Shown: positions 11,623 to 25,863, counted from the stretch's first letter. The stretch is DNA of 64,000 nucleotides from Mytilus trossulus (GCF_036588685.1 NC_086382.1:70281999-70345998), one strand, 5' to 3'. Program-made: numbers and translations. The notes: a model not told the origin generated them from the sequence alone.

Positions 11623-14100
11623 TCCTTCTATGACATTTAGAGGATGTATAAACTAATGTTTAAATCTCTACGCTTGATGTTTCATTTGTATTTTTACAAC
11701 ACTGATAGGTTACGGCTTCTTGCCTTGAAACCTTAATCTCCATGAATGATTATAAGTTTTGAAACGTATATTGTCGCTGCTGTTTCCAGTCATTTTGCTT
11801 CATTATTGTTATTACAATCAACGTTTACATGTTGTTGCCATAGTATACGGACGAATTTATCGTACATAGAAAAAAAACAGATGATATAATGTAAAAATAT
11901 GATTTCCTTCAATGATCGACATTGCTACCTATATGAATATAACATGTGTGTAAAGCCATGTACCACCTTCACCGGTGATCCGACGGATGTATCTGTTATA
12001 GGGGTGTCAATTGTTAAGACGTTCGTAAAACAATTTCTCTGACTGCATCCTACAATCATTAACGATATAAGCTAATCTGTTACAGTTATTAATTCAATCA
12101 TTATGCCTTACATATCATATACTGTGTTACAAATCTAGATTATTTTACCGACGAGTAATTAACACTGAATTATTCGTTCACTCTAATAATAATGATGCTT
12201 GCCCTCAAATGATTTTTCAGAGGTCCAATAGTCATGATAGTATCCAACTATATTTTATATTTCAACGCTATAAAAATAGTGAAAATATTTTGTACTTATA
12301 TTATATAGAAAATGATAACTGAGGTATAATAAAAGATAATAACACATTCCTCCGTACGTTTTGCCAATATGACCACTATCTTACAGTGACAAAATTAGTA
12401 CGTTATATCAACTATACGTCAGTGAACTGGCTTCAACAATGAGCAAATATCATACAGTATAACAAGCAATACAAGACCCCGACATGACGAAATGCAAATC
12501 AATTAAAACCAGAAAGTCGTTTAAGTAAAATACAATACACGAAAACAAACCTGACTTACTATAAACTACTGTATGAATCTATTTCTCATATAACCATGGA
12601 TATGTAAGATATGTCGTTACCATAATCCCTTCTGTGTTTTTCGATAATGAAATTATTATCAAATGCGAACTTTCATCGAATTATACCTGCATTTATAAAT
12701 ATGACTGGTTCCATAAGTTCAGCAAAACCTGTTTATTCTTCCAGAGCACTTCAGTTCCCTTAGGTGTTTTTTTTTCAGTGCATCCATTGTTATATATATT
12801 TATCTTTATGTTTGTAGTGGTTTTGTTTTACTTCTTTCTTTCATTTTGATCTTTGTGTGATCTGTAATTGTATTGCCCCCTAGATATATTGTCTCCATTT
12901 TTCAATAGGATGTCGATCTTCAGTCCATATCAATATTGTTTTTGTATTCTCCTGGTATAAAACACCCATCGATGTAGACATAAAACAAATACTTGCACCA
13001 AATAACCAAGTATAATCAATAAGTGTAACAAATATCCTAGTATAACAAATACTTGTACCAAATATCCAAGTATACATAAATACTCTGAATATACACGCCA
13101 TAAAGGGCTATAATAAATACCAAATACTTTGTAAAGTGGATAGTCGTACGACAACGCCGATTTTCCATATTTAATAAGAAATAAACACAATTCATCGGGT
13201 CTTATCGGGGCCTTTTATAGCTGACTATGCGGTATGGGCTTTGCTCATTGTTGAAGACCGTACGGTGACCTATAGTTGGTAAGTCTTATCGGAGCCTTTT
13301 GTAGCTGACTATGCGGTATGGGCTTTGCTCATTGTTGAAGGCCGTACGGTTACCTATAGATGTTATTTTTTTTGTCATTTTGGTCTTTTGTGGATAGTTG
13401 TCTCATTTGCAATCATACCAAATCTTCTTTTTTTATACAATTCATACATATATATCTACACATATCATATATAATTCAAACATCAGTATCAAACAAAAAA
13501 CTCTCCAAATAAAAAGCTTAATTAAATTTAAATTTAACCAGAATTAAAATTTACCAAGAAAATTCGACTGCTCAGATTGACGATGTCGTGCTGAATGATA
13601 ATATAGGCAATACAATACCGCGATAATTGTACTGTGTTGTCTTTAGAGAAAATTTGCATTATTGTGGGGGGGGGGGGCGGGCATATTATGAAATACTCAA
13701 ATACCATTTTAAGAAACATCTGTAATGTATACACATCAACTACACAAAACAACTGTTTGTTATATATTCGTAAGAGACATGGAGTCATATTTATGAGAAT
13801 TTTCTCATCTATGGAGAGAAAAAAAATGTCCACAAGCGTTTTTAACTTAACTTATTTAATATTTGTACAAAAACATTTTATCTCAGTACCATTGTGATAT
13901 GCAAACTAATCGCATGTATGATTGGCCTCAATAACAGCCAAATATCTTTGATTATTTTCCCACTAAGATAGGTATGATATATCCAATGTTATCAAGTCGC
14001 AATCAAGGAGGGACATAAGCTTTACTGAACGGCTTAATCCGACAAAACACAAACTGAATTTCAAAAGTCAATATAAAGACTTGTAATCAAATGATATATG
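11623..14100. other. No gene recognised; repeat fragments only
   Basis: I found no exon with domain or splice support. The stretch holds an R2 fragment at 12425-12520 (-), an R2 double copy at 13195-13440 (+) and a poly-G run near 13666. The open frames at 12634-12849 and 13534-13897 are AT-rich and unsupported. Confidence 0.5.
13195..13440 (+). repeat. R2 repeat, tandem double head plus tail
   Basis: The block CTGACTATGCGGTATGGGCT, then GCTCATTGTTGAAG, occurs twice in a row (about 13205 and 13300). It is followed by one tail (GTGGATAGTTGTCTCATTTG) and a T-rich end. Confidence 0.75.
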
Positions 14101-14344
14101 ATTTGACAATATCAAGATGGGCATGGACATTTGAGCGAAACTTAAAAAACACTTATGAGAAGATATCCTCTTGAGATATACGAGAAAAAATTTCGCCTTC
14201 AATATCTAATGTTATAATTTGTTCGTTATAAACTCTTTAATGTGTATTTCCTACTCGAATCTTACGTACAGTTCCCCGTGATGAGGAGTGTAACATATCA
14301 TATGTGGTCAATTATTACATTAGGGTTTTAGATATCACAAACTA

Positions 14345-15280
14345 GGCAAAACCTTTACTAAATTTTATCATCGGTATAAGGACATCATTCGTAAATATAG
14401 CTCAACATGCAGACTTCTTATACGTTTAGGTATTTCACATCAATTTTTTATAGAAAAATTCATTATAAAGAACAAAAATGTATGTATTCACCGCAGAAAC
14501 TAACAAAACCTTTAAATAGGCTTATTAAGAAGGAGTATAGTTACGATACCGTTGTCAGGTCATCAAAGATTGCATATTTTGGCGTTAATATTGATTCACT
14601 TATAGGGTCTTTGCATCGGAACTAAACACATTTATTCAAAAACCTGTTGTTGGCATGACACGGGTTATATTCCTCTCTCATATATTATATGTTATGATGA
14701 TATGATACTAAACCCCTCACGGGAAGGATTGTGCCTGATATTCATATGATGAAATCATAATCATTCAATCAGTTTAATTGAAGTCTTGAGCTGGCATGTC
14801 AGTTAACTGCTAGTAGTCTGTTATTATTTATGTATAACTGTCATTTTGTTTATTTTCTTTGGTTACATCTTTTGACATCAGACTCGGATTTCTCTTGAAT
14901 TGAATTTTAAATGTACGTATTATTATGCGTTTACTTTTCTACATTGGCTAGAGATATATGTGGAGGGTTTAGATCTCGTACAAATGTTTAATCCCGCCGT
15001 ATTTTTGCGCCTGTCTCAAGTCAGGAGTCTCTGGCCTCTGTTAGTCTTGTGTAATTTAATTTAGTTTCTTGTGTACAATTTAGAAATTAGTATGGCGTTC
15101 ATTATCACTGAACTAGTATATATTTGTTTGTGGGCTAGCTGAAGGACGCCTCCGGGTGCGGGAATTTCTCGCTACATTGAAGACCTGTTGGTGACCTTCT
15201 GCTGATGTTTTTTTTATATGGTCGGGTTGTTGTCTCTTTGTCACATTCCCCATTTCTATTCTCAATTTTATGTAAATGTA
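14345..15280 (+). mobile_element. Retroelement tail R1 (copy 2) replacing lectin A's first exon
   Basis: This plus-strand copy includes a retroelement-like coding end (KLTKPLNRLIKKEYSYDTVV ... SLHRN, stop at about 14623) and then the R1 3' region. Sequence before 14345 matches the region upstream of lectin B (25370-25540), and sequence after 15260 matches lectin B's first intron (26380-26620). The element therefore occupies the place where lectin B has its signal-peptide exon. Confidence 0.75.
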
Positions 15281-15533
15281 ATAAAGTCCTTCATATATAA
15301 AATCATACTTAAGGTAACCATACAAATGTAGCCATTTTGAAAGAAGGCATCTGGAATAATTCTTTTGAGTAATGAACAAAAGTTACTTTTTGTAGTATCA
15401 GATGTCTAACAACAAGTTTATATCTAGGTCATCTCAAATCTTAAAATAATAGTTAATAAATGTTCCTAGAAAGATCGCCCGATGAAGTTATTTGTATATT
15501 TGTCGTAAATTGCATTATGATATTTTATTGCAG

Positions 15534-18500
15534 CTGGTCATAATGACTACATGTGGGTGAAATATCGAAACAAAGACTTCATGCTAGTCCATCAAAAAAT
15601 GACATGGATGGAAGCTCAGGTATAATAATGTTCAATAGTTATTGGAATCTGTGGAAAAGGTGCTACTGTGGGTTCATATCATTTCTTGGGAAAACTTTTT
15701 CGTGAATTGAGTAAAACTTACAGGCTCGTGGATATTCAATTTCGAAGTCTTGCCGAAAGATGCATACAAGCCTATGAAAAATTTGTTATTGTTGAACATT
15801 TTATTTCGTGGTTCGAAATCCACGAAAATTGGTACCCAAAAAATAATAATGAATTTACAGCATATGACCCCGATCGGAATAAACTTATTTGTTAACATTA
15901 TTATATTCCTTATTCCACTACTTAGATAAATAAACTTAAATATGATTTTGTGTTCTCTCAGTATGGTGGGGATGCCATATTTAACTTTTGTCAAAATTTG
16001 TAAACCCATATTACAATATACCAACATTTTGCTTATTTTCTATGTTGATTTGTTTTTACGAATGAAACTTATTTGTATGGGCTATATTTTGATATCGTGA
16101 CACGATAAAAAAAAATAGCTTTTCCTTACATTTTTATGGTGTCAAAAAAGCAGTATATTTTGAAAATTATAGTTTATATTCTATCAGTTTCGAAAGCACA
16201 TAGATAAGATAATAATGTTTAACTAAATGCCAACACGTTACTTGTTATAGCTTTATAATTGTAGGGCGTATATAATTCACTTGGCGATTGTCTAGCAACT
16301 GTATCAAATTCTGATGACATGAAGTTTATCAAGTCAATGACAAGCGGTAAGTTATTTTCTCCTTTTTCATATTAGTTTTTACCTTTAAATTTGTAAGCCG
16401 ATCTCTATCTTTTTTATACTCTTTTAAACTGAGAAGGTTAGGTAACATTAAACCACCGAAATCTGAATTATAAATTCAGTATGTGTGACCGAGTTGTTTA
16501 GATTGATGGAAACAATGTAGTGTTGCAGTGTTGCCTCAATATCCCAATATCACGAGTTTGAATCCCAGCGACGGAAGAATCCGAATTTGCTTCCGCAATG
16601 TTTTAGATTTAACATTGTTGTGCTGATATTTAGACTAGTTCTGAATCTAAATTGTGTTTCAACTGTGTCTCACCTTCACTGGTGACCCCAAAAATGGATG
16701 TGTTGCACAGTTTAATATCACCAATCAAAATGATTATTTCTGTTAATGTATCTTACTTTTCTTTAACTTAAATGTTTATCTTATCTCATAATTATACACA
16801 AGAAACTAAAAGTAAAAATAATACAAGGCTAATAAAGCCAGAGGCTCCTGACTTAGGACCGGCTCAAAAATGCGGCGAGGTTAAAAATGTTTATGAGATC
16901 TCAACCCTCCCCCTATCACTCTAGCCAATGAAGAAAAGTTAACGCATAACAAAACGCATATTAAAAGTCAGTTTAAGATAAGTCTGTGTTAAAAATCTAG
17001 ATTCTGTTGACGAAAAAAGGTAAGACTAGGCCACCAAAAGCTGAATTATAAGTTCAGTATAGGTGGCAGCGTGTTCTAGAGCGATGATTTTAGTGCAGGC
17101 GGAGTTGTCTCGATATCCAAGTATCATGTTAATCATTAGTTCGAATCCCGACTAGCTAGGGAAGAACAATAAAATATATAGTGCATTATTTTTACGACGT
17201 TTATTTATTTTATAAATAGAATACATTTGTTTTGAAATAAACACGTACAAGTGTATAAAATTGAGTTTAAATTTATAATGGTGTAATTGTTTCCTTTTTC
17301 TAACCATGTCGTTTTTTTCCTAAATCTTAACTGTAACAGCAAGCGTGTACATCAGTGTTCGTTTTGCTGACATTTCATCAAATGGAGGTATACCACAGTG
17401 ATATTTATGTATTGCGTAAACAATTCCACCAAACAAGAATATCAAAAATTATCGGATCGTCTGAAAAATGATTCAACAAAAAGTCAAGACACAATACTTT
17501 ATCACAAATAAGATATAAATATCAGGCTGCTTTTATTTCCCCCAGTACCAATATTTACTTTTCGTGCGATTATTCAATACATTCATCAGCTGTATGTAAG
17601 AATCTCCTGATATGAATATAGAACTACGCCCCCTTTAAAAATTAAAAACACAAAAATACTGAACTCCGAGGAAAATTCAAAAAGGAAAATCAAAAATCAA
17701 AAGGCAAAATTAAAAGTCCAAACACATCAAACGAATGGATAACAACTGTCATATTCCTGACTTGGTACAGGAATACAGACAAAATGTATTGGCGATCGTG
17801 AAAATGGTATATATACTAAGTTTAAATACATTTACAACAGTTAAAATTCTAAATTTAAGAAGAGGCAGAATTTGGTGAATATTTCTGTAAATTGAACATT
17901 TTGCAACACTTTAGTTTTACTCTTAAAAGCAGTAAGTTTAGACATATATGGATTTGAGCAACTTATATGAATCCCTCTCCACTTTGCAGGTGCGAGTGCT
18001 GTCTTGTACCGGCATTAGCCTTATCTTTAACGTGCAAATGATATTGCTCTCTCTCTCTCTTAACACGAGTCAGCCATTTATCGTCCCTTTCCGACCGACT
18101 ATCATCGTTTTTCAAGGCAATACTCGCAAATGGTGTCGAGGTAGTAACATTTTCAACCAAGAACGGTGATCGAATCAGGAACCTTTGTTTAAGAAGTCCG
18201 AATTCAGTTATTCAATCATGTGTATGGCACTTAATATATCATATGCATGTAATAACTATCTTATTTTTGGATTGAATATTTAAAACTTCTTTGTATCTGA
18301 TTATCTTTTTTAATGGCTTAAAATTGTTTAAAGCAAGGAACAACAAACAATTAAAGCTTTCTGTTTTATAATGGGATCATTTTCAAGTATACACTCATCA
18401 CATTTCTAAGTTTCAACATTGATTATATATTATTATGTTTTTATAATTTTCACTATGCACAGTATACCCTAACACGGTTTGGTTGGGCGGTACAGACATG

Positions 18501-19053
18501 TTTGCGGAAGGAAGATGGGTTTGGATAGAGAATTTAGAGCCAATATCATATAACTATTGGTATATGGGAAGTCATGAACCTAGCGGGGGATCAGCCGATA
18601 ACTGTTTGATTTGGCACAACCATAATGGATATTTTTGGCAAGATGTTAACTGCAAGGCTAACTACAAATTTATTTGTCAGCGGTAGGTACTAACTCATCG
18701 TCTTGAATTTATATTTACATTATTTTTATGAAATAACTGGCTTCCAGTTTGTTATCCAAATATTAATTTGTTCAATACATTTTAAGATAATAGAAAAATG
18801 AAATATCCACCAAAGGCATAATATCTGTACATAAGCAGCAAAAAACTACAAACACAAAGCACAGGAAAAGAGCTCTTGTTAACGTTCTTTATTTCGCATT
18901 TTTCATATCTGTTAAAAACGGTTTGGCAATGAATTTGAAAGTTTGACCTTCCGGTAAAAAAATAAAAAGGACACATAATCGAGACCATAATTTATTTTAA
19001 TAATACATCTGTTTAATATTTTTTTCAGTCATACAAAGAAAAAAGATCAGTAA
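15534..19053 (+). CDS. C-type lectin gene A (CTLD), signal exon missing
   Basis: Exons 15534-15619, 16265-16346, 18463-18682 and 19029-19053 correspond one-to-one in length and phase (1, 0, 1, 2) to exons 2-5 of lectin B; only the last differs in sequence rather than length. They encode a single C-type lectin domain: MTWMEAQ, LGDCLATVSNSDDMKFI, TVWLGGTD, a Ca2+-site-like HEPSGGSADNC, and FWQDVNCKANYKFICQR, then a short basic tail. In the family, Glu-Pro-Asn/Ser plus a WND-like motif form the Ca2+/sugar site; here they read EPS and WQD. The first canonical cysteine (SVC in copy B) is Tyr, and a new cysteine sits six residues later (GDC), so the terminal disulphide may be altered. No signal exon precedes exon 2, where a retroelement lies instead. 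A poly(A) signal is at 19085-19090. The gene is either a recent pseudogene or starts from an unseen exon. Confidence 0.7.
16432..16760 (+). repeat. tRNA-derived SINE in lectin A intron
   Basis: An A-box-like TGACCGAGTTGTTTAGAT and a B-box-like AGTTTGAATCCC precede the shared body. The equivalent intron of lectin B has the same SINE head at 27225-27325, so the insertion is older than the lectin duplication. Confidence 0.65.
16795..16990 (-). repeat. R1 fragment
   Basis: It contains GCCAGAGGCTCCTGACTTAG and GAGATCTCAACCCTCCCC in the same orientation as the copy at 1045-1800. It is intronic in lectin A. Confidence 0.7.
17020..17180 (+). repeat. tRNA-derived SINE, second copy
   Basis: It repeats the head of the 16432 copy (ACCAAAAGCTGAATTATA, GTTCAGTATAGGTGGCAGCG) and has a good B-box, GTTCGAATCCC. 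Confidence 0.6.
17630..17800 (+). repeat. Dispersed repeat R3 fragment
   Basis: ATACTGAACTCCGAGGAAAA and ATTCCTGACTTGGTACAGGA blocks recur in part at 42290-42440 and 47870-47990. It is non-coding and intronic in lectin A. Confidence 0.55.
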
Positions 19054-22000
19054 ACAGTGATTAAAGATTAAATTACGTGATGCAAATAAAATATAAGAAC
19101 AACAATGTTTGAATTAGGGTACGGTTTAAACAATAAGCTATGTCGTTGCTGAACGTGTTTTGTATCATAAACATCGTAAATCAGTGGTCCAGAAAAACTT
19201 TAATAGTTTTTTTGTTCAATATTTAACTGAAGTAGATCCAAGTGTCGAAACTGTGATATGATTTATGAAAATCAAAACATTTTGTTAGAAACTGAAAGTG
19301 ACTGAAGTCAGTTTTGTGACACATCGCGGTGAGTTTGAAATTTGGTAGGAAAACACAGCCAGTAGAATTTTGACCAATTAAACGACAAATTTGTCTAAAC
19401 ACTAAACGATTGTTTTCTTGTTGATTTATGCAAAGTAGTGTCTACTTCAAATATCCAAGTCAAATATTCAACTTAAACATATTCAAAACATAAAAAAATG
19501 AACAAACGGATGAGTTCAAAGCATATACGAACTCATGATCAGGTAAGTCACTGCAAATACAAATTCTGTGAAAAGTAATGATAATAGCCGGGAAGACATA
19601 AATGTATTCCCAGTAACACTGCTACATTTTCTGCAAGCTGGATTATGTGTTGTTATTTCTTTCTTTGTTTGTCTCATTTCTGTTCGGAGGGTTAAACTTG
19701 ATGTTGTAATGTGTAGTAATTTTCACGATTGCTGTTATTCTTTGCTCTTTATTGTCAATAAACTTTGTGGATGAAATAAATAGAACTTTTATTTAATAAA
19801 ACTTTAATATGACCTTGAACTGCAAATTGAACAGCGTCTGAAAAATTCAGACGTAAAAAAGTTTACTTAATTTCTTTTTTAAGAGAGGTATAAAACAAAC
19901 AAAACAATATGTGCATCTTAAATCAACAAAATATAAAACATTTTCGACATTTTAGTTTGAAAACTCTTGTTTTGAAAAATTAAACATCTTGATCTGTCCT
20001 ATTGTACCTTCGGAACTGACAAAGTAAGGTGAAATTGTATCAGTAGCTGTTGACTGTCCCTTTATCTTGTCTGTTCAATGACCTTCATCTGGTCTGTTGA
20101 AAGGGAAACTTCGAAAAAAAATCAAAAATTGATATTATGTTCATTCTGTATAAAAATGCTCAAATTCATAGATATTAAAGTTTTATTCCGCTAGATAAGC
20201 GATCACCATCGATTTTAAATTTAGAGTATCAATTCTCTTCGTTCAGCCATTTTGTTTTCTTTCCCGATTTTTAACATCGATATGTCTATAAACCACAAAG
20301 AAACAAAACTACAGTAACCGATGTAGTCGTAATTGCGTGTCGATATCTTGTCAATCGTACGGTTGTTTTATCTGACTAACTAACTTGATACGGAACATAT
20401 TCTTATTTTTTTTTTTAAATTACCGTGGTCTGTTGTTTTTAAACTGTTAATATTGGAATTAGGTATAAAGTCAAAGTTGAAATCATAAATAAATGTTACG
20501 TGAAAATTGTTTTCGAAAATCTTATTTGTTCATAATTCTTTAAAGTAATAATTTTTATTCAAATAAATTCGGATCTTCCCTCAGATCTGATCACCAGCAT
20601 GACTAAAGCTATTACTTCCAAAGGTATTGTGAGGGATGTGAGTTGACACGTCCAGGTATTGAAGCGATTTCCTGTCGGACTTGCAAGTTCATGCATTGTT
20701 TCACTTCTGAAGGTATTGATCAGTGTACACGGCCGATAACTTATAACTTTCCATTTTGAATTATCAGATGTATAATATACAACTGTCATACTTGTCATTA
20801 CTAAACTCATACGCTTGTTTATAAATAAAATATCTGGTGTAAAGAATATTGTTCATAAAAATAAAAATAATACCAAAAAAATAACATTTGATGAAATTAA
20901 AATCTAATAAATATTTTTTCCAAGGGTGAATTTTGGAAAATGTAAAATATACTCATTGTCAATAGTGAAGAACAGATTGGAACATACCAGAAAAATGATT
21001 TAAAAAAATGTACGCACTTGTCGACGGTTCGTTTATACGACTGGGTAGAAAATTATAGCGCAATTTAAAATATATACATGTATACATTGAACACAAGAAA
21101 AAAAATTATTTCGAATAAATTGGGGTAAAAGTTTTGTAAATAGACTAGTCCACGTATGCCAACAGTATGTAATCATCGAATGTCGATAGACTATTGTATA
21201 CCAGAAGAAGAAGAAGAAGAAGAAGAGAACCAATTTGATTTAAATACAGGTCGATGTATAACTTGCTTTGGTTCATCGAAGTTGTGGACATAGTAAAATC
21301 ACAGATTTATATTTCAATAAGATTGTTCTCGAACAAAGGAATGAATTCGTCATCACATTTGTTGTATATGCCACTGGACGAACACTAATTATAACCAAAG
21401 GATGGGAATATTTTGCTGGGAAACTATTGAGTATCAAAGTTTCGAATTAATTTTGGGATTTATTTTCTTTCTTGGTATTCAATAACAGAAAAAAGAATAA
21501 ATTACTTGTCCGCTAAAAAGGGGTATTCTTGTCAGATAAAAGACTTTTGGTTATATTAAAAAAAAAAATATGACATTTAATTGGTTCTGTTTTTGTTTTT
21601 TTTAAATCCTTAAAAAGTTGTGTGTGTAAGGTGAACGCCACAAGAACCCTGTAATACTAGTACGAGAGTGTAGCATGTAAACATTCCTTCTCAATAATAT
21701 GGTTGTATTGGAAATCTTTTCATACAGATTGACAACTCATAGTCCGATATGCATGTAATATTTGCCACATGACGCCCATAGTTCTTTCTACCATCATCAT
21801 CTTATTCTTTGATATTGCTGTAAATTAACATCGATGGTTCACACCCAAACAAAATGGGAGTAATGTACCTTCAGAGCTTATCCGTGTTATACACTTGTGA
21901 AACTTAATATATAGACGAAATTTCTGTATTAAAATGAATGTACATCTTACAATCAGAATTTTCAAATAACTATTTTGAGTAATTTCCTTACAAATGAATA

Positions 22001-25000
22001 TAAACGTAAGGCAAGATATAACCATGAAGGAATTTATAAAAAAAAAAGGAGATGTGGTATGATTGCCAATGAGACAACTATCCACAAAAGACCAAAATGA
22101 CACAAACATTAACAATTATAGGTCACCGTACGGCCTTCAACAATGAGCAAAGCCCATACCGCATATAGTCAGCTATAAAAGGCCCCGATAAGACAATGTA
22201 AAACAATTCAAGCGAGAAAACTAACGGCCTTATTTATGTAAAAAAATGAATTGTGTTTGTCAGACGCAAGAACTCATCACTATCATAAACGTATACGTAT
22301 ATATGCATGAAGTTTCAGAACATGCGGTCGATGTCGATAGTCCGTTTTCTAACTATTCAGAGTTAGACATGTCACTTGTTCCTTTTTGGAAGCCTGCATA
22401 TTTCCCCGTCCAACGATGGGAACTCTTTCTGGTTGTGTTGACTATAAATGTTTGTATGATAATTCTATCGTTTATCTATACAAGCAAGCAAACAAACTAA
22501 CGAAACGCTACTAGTCTGCTTTCTCTGGAGCTCATCCTCAATGGCGCTTATACGTCAGGAAACTTACATGTATACTAATAATGATTGTTTTAAGAACAAC
22601 GATGTAGGGAAGAACTATTCTAAATTCGTCAATATCAGTTATGCATGTCTAAAATATAAGTTTTATTACAACTACTGTATTACTTATTTGGATTAATGAC
22701 GGCTATCATGTTCAACAATGCACAAGTATAATCATAGAATTTTTTAAAAATGTACAAAAATCCGCAAAATAATTGCCTTAGCTTAAGATTTGAAAACAAG
22801 TTAAGAAATTCCGGTAAAGTCAATGATATCAAACAGATGTGCAATGGTATATCAAATTGGGTAATATTGCATTCAGTTTTATTAAAGATTAAAACTACTA
22901 TTTTTTACTTCATAAAGTAATCAAAATTGTTTCCTGTTATTTTTATACACTTTCGGAATTACGAATCTGAATTTTATTTTCAATTAATTTACACAATTTA
23001 ATTATTGTATCTTTATTCTCATCGTGTATTAAATCTTAGTGGATTACCACATCATACTCTTTCTAATCCTTTCTGTTTATCCTTTCCAAATAACAACATT
23101 CATACCTGTGTACGCTTGAACTCACACCTGCGGCTAAATAGCTACAAGGTAAACGAATTGACCTCAATACAAGCCGAGAAATATACAGTGACCTTTACAA
23201 AATAATATACACACGCTGCTCACACATTAGTTGCATTGAAATGATAATCAAAACAATAACGGTAAATAAAACTGAAATATTTTCAGTTCAATATCAGTAA
23301 AAATGTTTAATAAATATTTTATGAAAAAAATCTCAACAATAATTAATGAAATTTTTTCGAAAACATTTACTAGAGATAATTTTATAGGAGTTTTATTCAA
23401 TCAATACAAAACGGTATATGCATATTCATTTTCGTTCATTCTCATATTGTGGTTAATAACTACGACCATTTGTCAGCTGTGCGCTTTTAATTACGTATAT
23501 TGTCGATAAGCTATAAGAGTTAAACAGATTTTATTTTTTCCCAGAATTCAACAAATCGGGCTAATACGTCACGACCCACTCGAGAATTCAACCAAAAAAG
23601 TTACAAATACTTGATTTTCTCCGTTATTAGAAGGAATATAAATTTAAAACTTTGCAAATGTGTTTTTTATGTTAAGATGAACATAATTAGATGATAAGTA
23701 AAAAATCGCGGAATTTCCCTTGAATGACCTCAATCTTGTAATAACCTATATCTTGTATAAACATAAAACAAAATCACTGCAAAATTCAAAAATGCGGTCT
23801 CAACGTCGATATTGCAATATATATATAAAAGATGTGGTATTGATGTCATTTAGACGAATGCACACTATAGACTTAATGATCACAAAACAACCTTTAACAA
23901 TGGGCATAATCTATATCGTACAAAAAGACACAAGGTGGACAAATAGTAGAATTCAAACGCATAAATAAAACAAAACATGCTAAGCAGCAACAAATTACAA
24001 CAACAGCGTTACAGAATCATATTGACATTTGATGTCAAAAAATAGGCAGATCGGACATATTTACTTAAGTTTAGAATTAATTGTTATTTTAACATATTCT
24101 AATGAGATTGAAACATGTTTTTTTGTTATGACCTGCCGAACCCGTGCGTAAAATGTATTTCGGCATTTCTCTTAAGAAAATTACTTTTTAATAGAACAAA
24201 ACGTCTTATTGGTTGACTTTCTCCTTTATCTCCACAATAGGCTTTTTAAAAATAATCTATCATCCCTGTATTCGGAAAATTATGTGAAAATAGAAGAAGT
24301 GGGAACTCTTACCTTTTATACCTTAACTTTCATTAATAAAACATAATATTGACTCGTCCAGTGTCCAGTTTGAAGGTCATTTTAGTTACCGTACTAAATA
24401 AAATGTCAAAGCAAATATACGTTTTTGTTAAAAGTTGGATTGACAACGGGGTCTTCATATCAAGATTTAAAGCTATCTTCAAATGATTAAAATTTTACAA
24501 TCCAATTTCTAGAAAAATAAATAAAATGAAAACAAAATAGCAAATTCTGCAAATATGCCGGTTTACAAAGTTTTCAAAAGAATTCTCATTATTTCGTGGT
24601 TCAAGCAAACGGAATGATTCATTATGTCGGTCGAGAATTGAGACAGTCTTTTAAAGATACCTTTTCATATATAAAACCTACAAGTAAGGGCAATATATTG
24701 CCGATACTAAAATTAAGATTTGCCGAAGAATGTAAACCAAGTCCTGTCATTTATGAGTTTATGAATAGGGGTGTAGTTGTTTTTTGTATTTGTATTTCGA
24801 TGCTGCATATTTTCATATCTGTACGGGAATGTTGTAGTGACCAATACCGGTTTCCAACTAATTGCAACTAAATTCTGTAACTGCACACTACGAATAGTAA
24901 TCTTTCCACAATATGTGCAGTCTTTATGATTGAACAAAAGTATATACAAATTTTCACACCATGTGCCGTATTTTAGGGTGCACACGAATGAAGGAAACCT

Positions 25001-25369
25001 TTTCAAGCTATGTGCCATCTTTCAGGGTTTCTTTGTGTAGGTAATCTATACTAGGTTTAATATACTTAGTATTCCGAACAATTTGAAGACCTAAAAAAAA
25101 GATCCAAGTATGGTTATAAGTATAATTTGGTCGCAGACATCAAACCTGACATTTTAGCGCCGTAATATTGAGCTTACCCTGATTTTGAAAAAAACAAGTT
25201 TGAGCGAAGTTTCCGGCGATACTTTTATATCTTATGTCTCTTGCCACTTGGGATCTTAAAACAAATATATGTACATTTTAAAATGAAAATAAATTTAGGC
25301 GATACTAATGAGGGAGAAATAAAGTCTTTTTGTGACAGTTGCCATTTACTTATAGAGTTGACAACAAAC
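19054..25369. other. No gene recognised between lectins A and B
   Basis: The stretch is AT-rich. I noted a (GAA)n run near 21202-21228 and an R2 copy at 22045-22200 (-). A composition-wise plausible but unidentified 83-codon minus frame lies at 20559-20810. None of the other frames (22246-22500, 24596-24871) shows a domain or paired splice sites. From about 25370 the sequence becomes homologous to the upstream region of lectin A (14150-14330). Confidence 0.5.
22045..22200 (-). repeat. R2 repeat with full tail
   Basis: The minus-strand copy carries head and tail together: GGATAGTTGTCTCATTGGCA lies at the plus-strand left side and CTATATGCGGTATGGGCTTT on the right. This shows that the two blocks form one repeat. 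Confidence 0.75.
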
Positions 25370-25840
25370 TAAAAGAAGAAGATATCCCCTTGAAATGTAC
25401 GAGAAAAACTTTCGCCTTAAAAATCTTATGTTATAATATTCATTTGTTCGTTATAATCTCTTTAATGTTTATTTCCTACTCGAAATCTTACGTCCGCTTC
25501 TCCGTGAAGAGGAAGGTAACATATTATAGGTGTCGAAAAGACAAGGTACTCCTTCGTCATAGTCTTAATAGTTTACATTCATTTCCTATGCTCATTTCTA
25601 TTTTCACTCGAATAGCCCAATACATTGGAACTCAAACGTTTTTTTTTTCTCCATACAAATGACCAGTTAGCTCACATGTCGCATGCCTATCCAAGTTTTA
25701 AAAAAGGCTGATGTCGACGTGATGCGCGTCTGCTATACTAGCCGAAATGTTTTATAATTGTTTTCTACTAAAATCTTTTAAATGTCAACCACTGTTATCC
25801 TAAATCAACACATGCTATGATAGAAGATATCAGATTTCGT

Positions 25841-25863
25841 TTTAATGTTTTGAATATCGATAC
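25841..25863 (+). promoter_or_regulatory. Conserved upstream block of lectin B
   Basis: TTTAATGTTTTGAATATCG followed by ATAC lies about 50 bp before the start codon. It is closely matched at 42962-42985 before lectin C (TTTAATGTTTTAAGATATCG, then ATAC). The surrounding sequence is less alike, so a core-promoter role is plausible but inferred. Confidence 0.35.

Noticed and set aside
17020..17180. Functional tRNA gene
   Set aside because: A- and B-box-like motifs occur, but there is no acceptor stem or cloverleaf, and the block is repeated as a SINE.
20559..20810. 83-codon minus-strand frame as a gene
   Set aside because: The composition is slightly coding-like, but I see no domain, signal peptide or splice partner; left unannotated apart from the region note.
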